Assembly (NCBI GenBank): GCA_001247695.2
Contig: LGRX02024752.1
Coordinates: 1-64,000, forward strand
Source of the DNA: Cymbomonas tetramitiformis
Lineage: Eukaryota > Chlorophyta > Pyramimonadophyceae > Pyramimonadales > Pyramimonadaceae
Length of the DNA: 64,000 nt
Direction: 5' to 3'
Within the stretch, counting starts at the first letter, position 1. Each line of letters begins with the position of its first letter. A program made the position numbers and the translations under genes. Positions 45,840-55,076 of the stretch are shown piece by piece. The notes under the pieces are model-generated. The model did no database searches and had not been told where the DNA came from. It worked only from the letters and a program-made list of their open reading frames with translations.

Positions 45840-46495
45840 GTTTCGTGACGGCGTGGCGCGAGTTTTGGGGGTTGGCGCCAGCGCGCTGAAACGCTGGCGT
45901 GGCGCGAGCTTTTTTGCGCTCGCGCCGCGCGCCGGCGTGGCGTCAAAATTTTAACCTCGCGCCGTCGCGCTGGCGCGGGAAAAAATGACTTTTTGGCGCC
46001 ACACGTCCGATCCCGCTTCAAAATCGCGCGCTCGATTCGCTACTTGTGCGCGGCTAAATCGTGGCTGATTTGGGGCTCCGTTCGTTTGAAATGTCGATTT
46101 TTACGAACAAATTAATAACCCTATGATTTGGCGACACGTGAAAATTTAATTTCAATTTCAAGTCCAAAATGATCGGAATGCTGCGTTCGATATGTCAGGC
46201 CGCCGAAGCATGAGAATCCATGTAATAGAACTGCGAATTTCTTGCTACAAATGCCTTGGAGCTGCGCACGTCAGTTTGCAAGTATGGTCTTCCGCCAGAT
46301 TGCAGCGTGGCGCGACATCGTAGCGTATCGTGCCAGGCGCCAGCGTGGCGCGGGTTCTGAGAGGTGGCGCCAGCGCGCCGAAACGCTGGCGCGGCGCTGA
46401 ATTTTTTACTCCGCGCCAAAGCGCTGGCGCGGCGTCAAACCCCCATGGCGCGGGTGGCGCGTCCAAACGCCGTCGCGCCGTCGCGTCCAATCGGC
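45840..46495 (+). repeat. Two direct copies of a GC-rich module between hexanucleotide arrays
   Basis: The modules at about 45845-45965 and 46335-46440 share the order GGCGCGnG..., GGCGCCAGCGCGC, GAAACGCTGGCG, TTTTTT, then a GCTGGCGCGGCGTC-like end. Each lies next to a GGCGAT array. The 350 bases between them are ordinary AT-rich sequence with no gene. Confidence 0.6.
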
Positions 46496-46501
46496 ATTCT
46501 T

Positions 46502-46628
46502 GATGGCGATGGCGATGGCGATGGCGATGGCGATGGCGATGGCGATGGCGATGGCGATGGCGATGGCGATGGCGATGGCGATGGCGATGGCGATGGCGAT
46601 GGCGATGGCGATGGCGATGGCGATGGCG
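46502..46628 (+). repeat. GATGGC hexanucleotide array (second)
   Basis: About 21 nearly perfect units of GATGGC, ending in GCGCGCGC. Same orientation as the first array. Confidence 0.95.
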
Positions 46629-46869
46629 CGCGCGCGGATCGCTACGCTGGTCGAACCGCTTGAACTTCCATTATTCCCTCCACTTGTGGCACTCGCTCCG
46701 CTGCACCAGCCTTCACTTGAACCCAAACGATCACGCAACTGCACAGACCTGACCTGAAAACACTTGAACCAAAACTTGTAGGACTCCCTCCGTTCCTACA
46801 TTCCCTCCCTGGTTTTTAAGCAGAGAAAACAATTTCTTTTTCCACAGATTTCATATATTGCAGTTTTTC

Positions 46870-47890
46870 ATGAGTGAGATGGGGGAAAATAAGCCTGAAA
46901 CGAAGCAGGAGCAGAAGGGCGGCGAAACCATCAACATTAAAGTAAAGGATCAGGTGACCGGCCTGTGTCAACCTTGTTAACCTTCTCTAGCAATGCTACA
47001 CGAACTTATGTTATCAAGGTTTTCCTAGGGTTTGATAGTGCACCTTTGGCCTGAAGGGTATACTGCGCACGCATACTGCAGAGCCGGCTTTGGCCCGGTA
47101 TGCGGACAGGGTAGCAGAAATCGTTTTGTACATGATACGATACAAGTGTCAACTCTTCATCTGGTTGAGCACAAAGAGTTTTCAAAGAGTTTTAAAGAGA
47201 AGTTGGTTTTGAAAGTCACCTTTATCTTGCCAAGCAGTACCGAGTCTGGCTGTTTCCTCGGTCTAAAGGCCCTGGCCCAGATTTAGTTGCTCTGTGATAG
47301 GACCGTTGTCTGTGCACTACTGTAACGCCGCAATGTTCCTCAGGACTCGAACGAAGTTCACTTCAGAGTAAAAACCACAACCAAGTTTGACAAGGTGAGT
47401 GGTTTTTTCGTACTTGACGTCTGAAGTACGTATTTTATTTGCAACTTTGGCGTCCTTCCTCCGCGCTGGCGCCACCCCCTTATGCATGGAATTTCTTCTT
47501 TAAAGAGATCCCCGCTTCCGCAGATGGTGAAAAAAGTTTCGACCGATACGTCTGGTTTCTCTTAGGGACTCTCTCTGCACGGAAATTTGCTCAACTATTT
47601 TTCTGGTGCAGATCATGTCTGCTTTCTGCGAGAAACGCGGTATCGATAAACAGCTTACGCGATTTATCTTTGATGGCCACCGCCTTCGCCCTGACCAAAC
47701 CCCGCAAGAGGTGGACATGGAGGTATGCGTACTCTGCCTCTTTGACAACGAGTTTATATGCTACACCACTAGAGTAGATCCTTCTGGCACGCAAGAGCTA
47801 CAACTGATCAGGTTCCTTCGTGCGGTTTTGCAGGAAGGCGATTCGATAGACATGATGCTTGAGCAAGTTGGCGGAAGTTTCAAATTGTAG
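46870..47890 (+). CDS. SUMO: SUMO, small ubiquitin-like modifier, four exons
   Basis: Exons 46870-46953, 47344-47394, 47612-47722 and 47834-47890 join at GT-AG sites to give exactly 100 residues. The protein has a charged flexible N terminus, then INIKVKDQ, a beta strand HFRVKTTTKF, the helix IMSAFCEKRG, RFIFDGHRL and QTPQEVDME, and ends EGDSIDMMLEQVGG followed by SFKL. The di-Gly is the mature end after a SUMO protease removes the last four residues. These are the hallmarks of SUMO and not ubiquitin (DG-R-L loop, EQ-GG end). Introns are 390, 217 and 111 nt. It would be conjugated to Lys of nuclear proteins. The GATGGC array ends 240 bases before the start codon. Confidence 0.93.
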
Positions 47891-49345
47891 AATGGAATCG
47901 TCCCTTTAGCTTCTCTTCCTGCTAGTCCTGTGCCCAAGAGTACCGCGCGTCCGGAAACTTGGTGCCGAATAATGAAATACAGACTCCTTGACTTTCACCA
48001 GGCTACCACTGAAGTTGAGAGGTCTGAAATCTTCTCTTGTCTGCTGAGGAAGGGTAAACGCCTTCAGATTGTCTGAAAGTGCCTCAGAGTATGTATGAAA
48101 ACCTCCAGCTTTATGCCAAGGAAGCGTGTATCTAAACTGTAGTGTATTTATTTTTTAGAGGAGCTCGTGTGTGGAGGTTATCAACTTGAAAGAGCGTGAG
48201 ATCTGGGTACATCCGCGTCTCGCACTGTTATTTGCCTCGACGAAGCACTTGCACTTTGGAACGAATTTGAGATCGGCTTCGCAACAGAACACTTGCAGAA
48301 GTTACTATGAAGTGAATGTACTCTAGGCCTTTGCCAGAACTGCCTGGTGTAGTCGAAACCACGTGCTTTAACAGGGTGTAGTTGGACACACTGCGTATTC
48401 CACGGAGCGTTGCCCCCTTGTGTCTTTGTGTATATGACTTAATCTTAACTCCCGACCTTTTGTCAGACATGAACTTGTATTTTATCTTCGGTAACCGAGA
48501 CCAGTACGGTAAACTTGTCATAAGGACTTGTTCTATGCCTCGCATTAGCGAATATGGGCAACTGGCACCTTGATTTGAAGTGGTTTCGTGTTCTGTGTTT
48601 TCCATGACGGATATCACTTTGAACGGCTCCCTAGAACGGCCACGAAATGTTTGTAGTGGATGTGAGCACTTCTGTTCTATACTAGCAGCTGTTTGTACAA
48701 ATGTTATGTGCGCTATGAAATATGGAACCCCCCGGTTATTACATGCGTTATAACGTATTCTAGCCTCCACAATTATTACCAGTAATGTTATTTGCATATG
48801 TAAGGACGAGAGGAGCCATCGAGCCATTACTACTTTATTGAATAGTGTGAGTACTAGCACATACGGAATGACAGATTGATATAAGTAAGGAAATCCACGA
48901 TAATGCAGCATGCTGATCGATCGATCGTTGTCAGCCCACGGGCACCATTCTCAAGCCTTATATATGGGATCCTTAAGTATGGGGGTGTACCCACGGTCGT
49001 CGGGGGAGGGGGATATGAAAAGTCTGAGGTTATTACATCGCGCCCGTTTCACGGTTCATCGAGTTATGTCTCTTGAGGGATATGCGGCTGCAAAGAGACT
49101 ATTTTTTATAAGTTGTCGCGCATAACCCCAAGTTGACAAAATTATACGTGTGTTATACGTTGTGGGACATAATTGAAGTACATATTGAAGTACATATAGT
49201 AAACTATTCAAATAACTTGATAACTTGATAACAAACTATGAAAAATAAGAAAATCGCATCAAATTAAAAAATTCGCCATGACACGTCTACAAAAGCCTTT
49301 TGTTAAAAATCTCCGAAACTAAAATTCTTTATAAAAATAAAATAC
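47891..49345. other. No supported gene
   Basis: About 1.45 kb. One minus-strand ORF of 227 codons (48911-48228) has no recognisable pattern and is not accepted. The last part (49140-49345) is AT-rich; it contains TACGTGTGTTAT and TGTGGGACATA words that recur at 55588-55612. Confidence 0.5.
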
Positions 49346-49728
49346 TTAAAGCTTTGCACCTTTTGAGCGAAGCACGGCGAAAACAATGTTTGCTAACTCT
49401 TCTGGAGCTGCTTTTAAAAGAGAAGTGCTAACAGAGTTCACTGCAGGCAATACTGTTTCTGGCGTGACAGCCCGAGCCTCGGTCGTGGCAGCACGGGCTT
49501 GTGCCTCGGCACCAGGAACAAAATATTCTGCCTGCTGTCTCGGTGGAGTAGCATTCATGACAGGTGTGGTCATGGTGACAGAAGACAGGATGTCCTCAAC
49601 CCCGAATCCCGCACAGAGATTATACTGATAAGGGGCGTGTGTCGGCACTTCTTCAGTTGCCAACTCAGCAGTTTCACTAACATTCGTTGTGCCACTCGGT
49701 CCAGCTTCATCTGCATTCAGAGAAACTC

Positions 49729-49965
49729 TGCGAGAACAGGTGTTCCGCTCGGGTAAAAACAAACTGGCTAAGCTCCCATAATCAGTCCGGCCGAGTGCTT
49801 TTATCATGCATCTCGGAAACCCGGATAATACGATGTAATGACTGACAGTACAGTACTACTGTACTGTCATCCTAGCTACTAGCGGAGTCACGGTTCCGAT
49901 CAGAGACGGGTCAGGCTAGGGGCTATCAGAGCCCATAATAATAACCCTGAACCTAAAGTCCAGCA
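49729..49965 (-). repeat. 3' LTR of family B copy 3
   Basis: 237 bp, TG...CA ends, hairpin conserved. Confidence 0.9.
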
Positions 49966-50148
49966 CACCACCCGGAGCTGTGACCGTAGCTAATAGGGCT
50001 AGGCAAGCGGAGCTAACTAAACAGATAACAAACGGCATTCTACTGGAAACAGATGTACTTTAAGCTGGGTGCCCGGGGACTTGTCCCGGCACAACCCACC
50101 ACTGCGGCTAAGGCTAATCACACCACCAGGATTTGAAATTAGCAGACT

Positions 50149-52326
50149 CTAGCCACTGCAAAGCTGGTCGGCAGAGCCGAGTTCAGCAGACGGATTCCAA
50201 GGCAGGAAAACATCCGAAGTAAGTTGAGATGAAACATCATAAGTGTTGACACCACCAGACCCAAGTGGGTCAGGCGGATCCCGGAGCGGAGTGGCAAGAC
50301 TTTCAAATTGCAGAGCCGCTGAGGTCGATTGAGAAAAGAACGGTTCCACATCCCGCGGCGGCATTGACGAACCAGTAGTAATCACGGACGTGCAAAAGGA
50401 ATCCAGTAATGCACCACCGGGATGAACCGCACCGTAGCCGTAGGTGGCTCCGGGCTCAACCAGGCCCCTGACACCACCGCCGACCACGAGTGTCGGCATC
50501 GCCGTAGCACCGAACAGAAATGTAGCCACCATGAAAAGAGTGAGCGCAAATTCTCCGATGCCAAATGGCCTGGAGCCTCTGGGGACTCCGAATCGCCGAA
50601 ATGCCGCAGCCGCCGGCGGTGCACCCCCTTCAACTTCAGTCAGGTAGACATCAGGAGGGTAGTTGGAGCCCTCTCCACCGTCATCGGAGTCACACACTTC
50701 AACAGGCTCAGGGTCAATGTCAAGCCAGTCAGGGTGGATAGTGTTGAATGTTTTGAAAGAATTGCCAGCAGAAGCCATCGGGCCGAGAGCCAGAGAGACA
50801 GACGGCGGCACGAAGGCGGCACTGCTGACCTCGTGCAAGTCAATCGGCTTACCATGCACGGGTGCAGAGGCCTTCGGCAGCAGTTGCTTGTTGGCGGTCG
50901 GGTCAGCGACACCACCAGCAAGCGGACCGCTGACCTCAGCAAATGCAACACGGCCAATGGAAAGGTGCTCATCAGGTGCAGACTCAGCAGAGATAGCAGC
51001 ATCCTTGAATTGCTGCAGAGCCGTAGGCTCTGGAGCAAAGGAATGGGCAGACAGCTCACAGATTTCAGGTTGCCCCACAAGAGCACACAAGTGCTCCATG
51101 GACCCCTCATCCCCAGCGTCATAGTACCGCTGAAAACGAAGGGCAAGCACGTCGGAGTCATAAGACTCGACGGCTTGGCAGTAGGATGCCGAAATGGACA
51201 ATGGGTGAGTGTCCTTGTGAGGACACTCACTCAGCCAATGCTTTGACCCAACGGCGCGGCACTTCTCGTGCCTGCACGTTGGGACAAAGGTGCCAGACCG
51301 CTTGTCAAAAGCCACCTCCGAAGAGGCGGAATGAGCAAGCGGTTGCACTCCAGGTCGGTGGAAGCCGCGCGGAGTGTGTTTCCCACGAGGTGGCTTGGAG
51401 CCACCCTTCTTAAGGGAATCCACATCCCGCTGCAACTTGACCAACTGAGAACTGAGCCGCTCGATGGCCGAAGCCAGGCCAGTGTCAGTGGTGCAAGATG
51501 CTACGGACATGGGGCGCCCCGCAGTGCGCTTGCCCGAGAGCCGCCCGCAGCGGTACTGCTCGCGCACGCGCGCCTGCAGGGTGAGCAGACTTACAGCCGC
51601 ACGCTGGTCAGCTCGAGCAAACGAGTCAACCAGCGTGGCGTAAGCCGGTCCAGACAGGGCAGAGAGGAATTGCCTTTTAACAGCGTCTTCGGGCAGCGTC
51701 TGCAGACGCTGCGCATCCCGAAGACAACTGTTAAAAAGACGAATGCCAGAGTCAGGGTCACTTTCATCTGAAATTCTCACGTCAAGCAGCTCAGTCAGAG
51801 ACTCGAACGGAGTCGAATCATCAGCGAGCATACGCACCACCTCGAGGGTGGCACGTTTGCCGTCAGCCGGAACATCGGCCCCAGAAGCCTCCACCCAATT
51901 ACGGGCAGGAGACCCTGGCGCAGTCAGCAGCAACAACACAGAATACAACAGCTCATTTGCGGCAGTCATGACAGGGACATTGGCAGCAGACAGCTCAAAC
52001 AGGGGTGCAAGTGCCTGCGACTGCAGCGTGAAAAGCTGCTGAATCTCGGAAACCAGCTGCGAAAAAATGTCCGAAGCCGACGATTCATTGCCATGAAACT
52101 TTGCTGCCTTGTCTCCCAGAACCTTAGTGGCTGCTGTCTTCGCACATTGAACATCGAAAGAATCCTTTCGTAACCGCTGAACGAGCGTTGCAGCCGCAGC
52201 CGATTCGTCAGCCGAAGCCAAATGCGGCGTTGTAGGGGTAGCCGAATTCAGTGCCCCAACATCATCGAAAATAGTTGCTAACTTACGCGCCCTAGCGCGT
52301 GTACGTGGTCTTGGCGTTGTGTCCAT
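50149..52326 (-). CDS. gag: Family B gag-like protein, intact
   Basis: 725 residues from ATG 52326 (MDTTPRPR). Same architecture as copy 2: RKLATIFDDVGAL, DSFARADQRAAVSLLTLQ, zinc knuckle CRHEKC...HWLSEC, acidic linker ending before FALTLFMVATFLFGATAMPTLVVGG, and a tail with DPPDPLGSGG. About four fifths identical to copy 2 by eye, with changes concentrated outside these motifs, as expected if the protein was under selection between transpositions. Confidence 0.82.
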   Translation of the reverse strand: MDTTPRPRTRARARKLATIFDDVGALNSATPTTPHLASADESAAAATLVQRLRKDSFDVQCAKTAATKVLGDKAAKFHGNESSASDIFSQLVSEIQQLFTLQSQALAPLFELSAANVPVMTAANELLYSVLLLLTAPGSPARNWVEASGADVPADGKRATLEVVRMLADDSTPFESLTELLDVRISDESDPDSGIRLFNSCLRDAQRLQTLPEDAVKRQFLSALSGPAYATLVDSFARADQRAAVSLLTLQARVREQYRCGRLSGKRTAGRPMSVASCTTDTGLASAIERLSSQLVKLQRDVDSLKKGGSKPPRGKHTPRGFHRPGVQPLAHSASSEVAFDKRSGTFVPTCRHEKCRAVGSKHWLSECPHKDTHPLSISASYCQAVESYDSDVLALRFQRYYDAGDEGSMEHLCALVGQPEICELSAHSFAPEPTALQQFKDAAISAESAPDEHLSIGRVAFAEVSGPLAGGVADPTANKQLLPKASAPVHGKPIDLHEVSSAAFVPPSVSLALGPMASAGNSFKTFNTIHPDWLDIDPEPVEVCDSDDGGEGSNYPPDVYLTEVEGGAPPAAAAFRRFGVPRGSRPFGIGEFALTLFMVATFLFGATAMPTLVVGGGVRGLVEPGATYGYGAVHPGGALLDSFCTSVITTGSSMPPRDVEPFFSQSTSAALQFESLATPLRDPPDPLGSGGVNTYDVSSQLTSDVFLPWNPSAELGSADQLCSG

Positions 52327-52721
52327 TCTCAAAACGACGGCGAGATGGGATTGCGGGCTAGCGGTGCGACAGTAACGAACATCTCCGCAGCGGCCATTTC
52401 CTGCAGGAGCCTCAGCAAGCAATAGCACAATCAAGCAGGTCATGAGCCGAGCGGCTAATCGTGGGAGCGACCCACAAAACGCGGAGTGTCCTGCCCGCTG
52501 ATCAAACGGAACGTAAAATATAACCATACTCAGCGACGATACTCTGCCGAATAAATGCCGAAAAAAACTGATCTCCACTTCAAAAGTAGGCCATACTGCG
52601 GAGAGAAAGCTACTGTCTAAGGGGGCGCCCACCCCATCTCTGTGTCAAAACTTAGCCAATCATGGCAACAGCTCGGCGCTGTGCCATCAGAATTACTAGG
52701 GAAGTGGTGACGCGCATAACC

Positions 52722-52957
52722 TGCGAGAACAGGTGTTCCGCTCGGGTAAAACAAACTGGCTAAGCTCCCATAATCAGTCCGGCCGAGTGCTTTTATCATG
52801 CATCTCGGAAACCCGGATAATACGAAGTGATGACTGACAGTACAGTACTACTGTACTGTCATCCTAGCTACTAGCGGAGTCACGGTTCCGATCAGAGACG
52901 GGTCAGGCTAGGGGCTATCAGAGCCCATAATAATAACCCTGAACCTAAAGTCCAGCA
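52722..52957 (-). repeat. 5' LTR of family B copy 3
   Basis: 236 bp, partner of 49729-49965. Confidence 0.9.
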
Positions 52958-53231
52958 AACTCTCCCACGCTCTGCCATCACCTCTGCCTGCGTGTCAGAA
53001 AAATATCTGCTATCTTTAGGAACATTCTGCCGTGCCTCGTAAACCCGCCTAGTCTGCTCTTCTTCAGTGTCAGACACGTCAGATTCTTCATATGGCATTT
53101 GCATGATCTGAGTGTCCGAGTTCACAATCTGGTTATTAAAATACCTGCGCAGACAGTCACGAGTCAGATTCAACAATGTTAAAATCCAACGACACAGATG
53201 CGAAACTCAAGATGTGAAGGCGCATAACGAT

Positions 53232-53303
53232 CCGGCCCACGTTCAGTACGTGGGCCGGTGAGAGACATTCACTCGTGAGTGACGGTTCACGTTCAGTATG
53301 TGA
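53232..53303. promoter_or_regulatory. Hairpin with repeated CACGTTCAGTAYGTG: candidate replication origin
   Basis: 53232-53258 is a perfect hairpin, 11-base stem CCGGCCCACGT with loop TCAGT. CACGTTCAGTACGTG in its centre is repeated as CACGTTCAGTATGTG at 53288-53302, and a small palindrome CACTCGTGAGTG lies between. A stem-loop plus iteron beside a Rep-like gene is the layout of rolling-circle origins. A transcription terminator is an alternative. The function is inferred. Confidence 0.45.
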
Positions 53304-53409
53304 GGAATTCAAAATTCATGAATCTCTAGAATTTAGAATTTATACCTGGATCGATCGAAGTAGGAAGTCGAACTCGGGAACAGGACGTTGGTGATGTCCG
53401 TGTTCACAG

Positions 53410-54321
53410 TTAACGCGGGCATGATGACCATCTTCCATAACTCTCACAGCGCTCCTCCGACAGTCCACGCCCGTCAGTGATGAAGTCAGTACACAGCACA
53501 TACTTGCCAGACCGTACCATGCGTTTTAAAGTAGACTTAAAGCTCGCGAACTTCCTCTTCATGCGGAAACGTCGGAAAATATCTGCCTTCGCGAACAAAT
53601 TGTACTTCGTCAACTCCATCCTCCCTTTCATCTGTGAAGAACCGTAAAGAAGGTACGTGTCCAGCCCGGCCTTAATGTCTGCTTCGCTGACGTTCTTGTT
53701 TCGGATAATGGCTTCCTCCAATCTCTGTACACTCTTATGGCAGTAGCCGATCATCCCGAAACGTGTGTGTACCTTATTCTTGTATGTACGATATTTGACG
53801 ACAAGATTCCAGTTCGACTGACGGTTGACACCTTCCCATCCGAGTGCAGACTTCAGGGCAGCGTGAATGGCGTCCTTCTTGATGTTCGTGCCGCCGCCAG
53901 TACGCTGCGCGTGCCAGTGGCCTTCTCCATCCCCTTGCTCGTAGACACACGCCATGTAGTCCAAGACCCCCTCCAGATAATCAGCTCCCGTGTGGAACTC
54001 GTCCTCAGGTAAATCTGTACCCAGTTTCGAAAACGTTATGCTGAATTCGTGATAACAATCTGCAGCTGGTTGCTTTGATTTGGGTGCACGCTTGGCTTTG
54101 CTGCGGGTAGAAGTAGTTCCAGTGTATTTACGCTGTGCCGACTTCCGCGCTGCTGCTGTTCGTGCAGGTCGGGGAATAATGTCGAAATCAGACTCATCAG
54201 CGTACTCATCGTCGCTACTGTATACATTCAGGTGAGCTCCTTCCTCATTAGCGTCTTCATCTTCGCTGCTAAGTATGGGATTCGACTGCCGCACACAAGT
54301 ACGTTTCTGTCGCATCTTCAT
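53410..54321 (-). CDS. rep: HUH endonuclease (Rep-like) protein
   Basis: A 303-residue intact ORF. An acidic then basic N-terminal region (1-85) precedes three motifs in the order expected of Rep proteins: FSITFSK (93-99, motif I position), HWH at 135-137 in GEGHWHAQ (motif II, the two metal-binding His) and Y193-C-H-K196 (motif III, catalytic Tyr and Lys). There is no Walker helicase domain afterwards; the C terminus (200-303) is basic. Such enzymes nick one strand and start rolling-circle replication or transposition. It could belong to an integrated replicon, a CRESS-like element or an HUH transposon such as the recently described Replitrons. Its neighbours (two small genes before, one after) are all unfamiliar. 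No sequence search was possible. Confidence 0.6.
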   Translation of the reverse strand: MKMRQKRTCVRQSNPILSSEDEDANEEGAHLNVYSSDDEYADESDFDIIPRPARTAAARKSAQRKYTGTTSTRSKAKRAPKSKQPAADCYHEFSITFSKLGTDLPEDEFHTGADYLEGVLDYMACVYEQGDGEGHWHAQRTGGGTNIKKDAIHAALKSALGWEGVNRQSNWNLVVKYRTYKNKVHTRFGMIGYCHKSVQRLEEAIIRNKNVSEADIKAGLDTYLLYGSSQMKGRMELTKYNLFAKADIFRRFRMKRKFASFKSTLKRMVRSGKYVLCTDFITDGRGLSEERCESYGRWSSCPR

Positions 54322-54410
54322 TCAAAATTAACCGGTCAGTGACATGTTTCCTTTTGGCGGCGCAGGAATTCTGCAATCTTCGGCGGCGGCGGCTTTTGGC
54401 GGCGCACCTT

Positions 54411-54854
54411 TTAATGAAAGGGATTCCCCTTTCGCCAGCAATAGTCCTTGTTAGGTGCCAGCGGTAGCGGTAGTGGCCCCTTCACGTCAAACACGCAGAC
54501 AATCTGATTGCAGAAAAATGTGAAAGTGTAGAATTGCCCATCATAATTTATGTAGTCGACTAGTACTTGCTGTGTATTGTACAATATTTTTTGAACTCTG
54601 CCGTAGACTAATGTTTCTTGCTCTTGCCTTGTAACATTAACTCCCCTTCTAAGGATGTCTGCAGTGAACACCACGATGTCTGTGATTGCAATGTCAGTGC
54701 CGTTGTTGTCGATTGCCGCAGGCCTCTTGAACTCGATTGTTAGTTCTCTAGCTATAGTTAACCGTTTTCCCCTAGCGTTGTCCTCACGCCGTTTCCGGAG
54801 GTATTCCTTTTGAGCTAGTGCACGCTGCCTCTTAATACTTAACACGTGTTCCAT
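54411..54854 (-). CDS. Unknown 147-residue protein of the Rep cluster
   Basis: Intact ORF starting at 54854, directly abutting the stop of the preceding gene. Its first 40 residues are very basic (KRQRALAQKEYLRKRRED). The rest alternates short hydrophobic strands, including a FTADILRRGVNV segment and ending in an aromatic, Cys-containing KDYCWRKGNPF. No family recognised. Tight packing with its neighbours suggests co-expression. Confidence 0.5.
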   Translation of the reverse strand: MEHVLSIKRQRALAQKEYLRKRREDNARGKRLTIARELTIEFKRPAAIDNNGTDIAITDIVVFTADILRRGVNVTRQEQETLVYGRVQKILYNTQQVLVDYINYDGQFYTFTFFCNQIVCVFDVKGPLPLPLAPNKDYCWRKGNPFH

Positions 54855-55076
54855 TTAAAAAACTGGCTCCGATTCAGCCTCAACACAAGCCATACACATA
54901 AACATATTCTTGCCACAAGATAAGTTCACCTCAGACCCATACACAACGACCAAAGCCTGTTTGAAAATCCACTGCCCGCAGCAAAAGCACTCCCAATAAT
55001 GTCCATCAACAGTGTCAATAAAATAAACATTTGGGCTACCTGAGTCGACGCTGCCCACGCTAGGAGGTTGGCACAT
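54855..55076 (-). CDS. Unknown small Cys-rich protein of the Rep cluster
   Basis: 73 residues with three Cys pairs or near-pairs: CFCC, a single Cys in LSCGK, and CMAC near the end. This pattern could bind one or two zinc ions. It starts at 55076 and stops exactly where the next gene starts. It is the first of the four minus-strand genes. No family recognised. Confidence 0.45.
   Translation of the reverse strand: MCQPPSVGSVDSGSPNVYFIDTVDGHYWECFCCGQWIFKQALVVVYGSEVNLSCGKNMFMCMACVEAESEPVF

Larger units (their letters stand above)
49729..52957 (-). mobile_element. LTR retrotransposon, gag-only (family B), copy 3
   Basis: LTRs 49729-49965 (237 bp) and 52722-52957 (236 bp) with a few differences, perfect 5-bp duplication AACTC (49724-49728 and 52958-52962). 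Intact gag-like gene on the minus strand, no pol. It interrupts a reading frame. Confidence 0.94.
49346..53176 (-). pseudogene. Fourth gene of the Rep cluster, split by an LTR element
   Basis: The reading frame begins at 53176 and runs 73 codons to the insertion point (52958). It resumes at 49723, after the element, for another 125 codons to a stop at 49346. Removing the element with one GAGTT duplication joins the two parts in frame (Arg-Val-Ser-Leu at the joint), so the intact protein had about 198 residues. It is acidic in the first half and Ala/Glu/Thr/Pro-rich, without catalytic motifs; I do not recognise it. It is the last of four minus-strand genes and is separated from the Rep-like gene by about 230 bases that hold a strong hairpin. 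Confidence 0.65.

Noticed and set aside
45405..45954. Met-Ala, Gly-Asp and Arg-Trp repeat ORFs on both strands
   Set aside because: They arise because the GGCGAT hexamer has no stop in most frames; not genes.
48228..48911. 227-codon minus-strand ORF
   Set aside because: No family pattern, mixed hydrophobic and basic composition, no splice or promoter support; judged chance.
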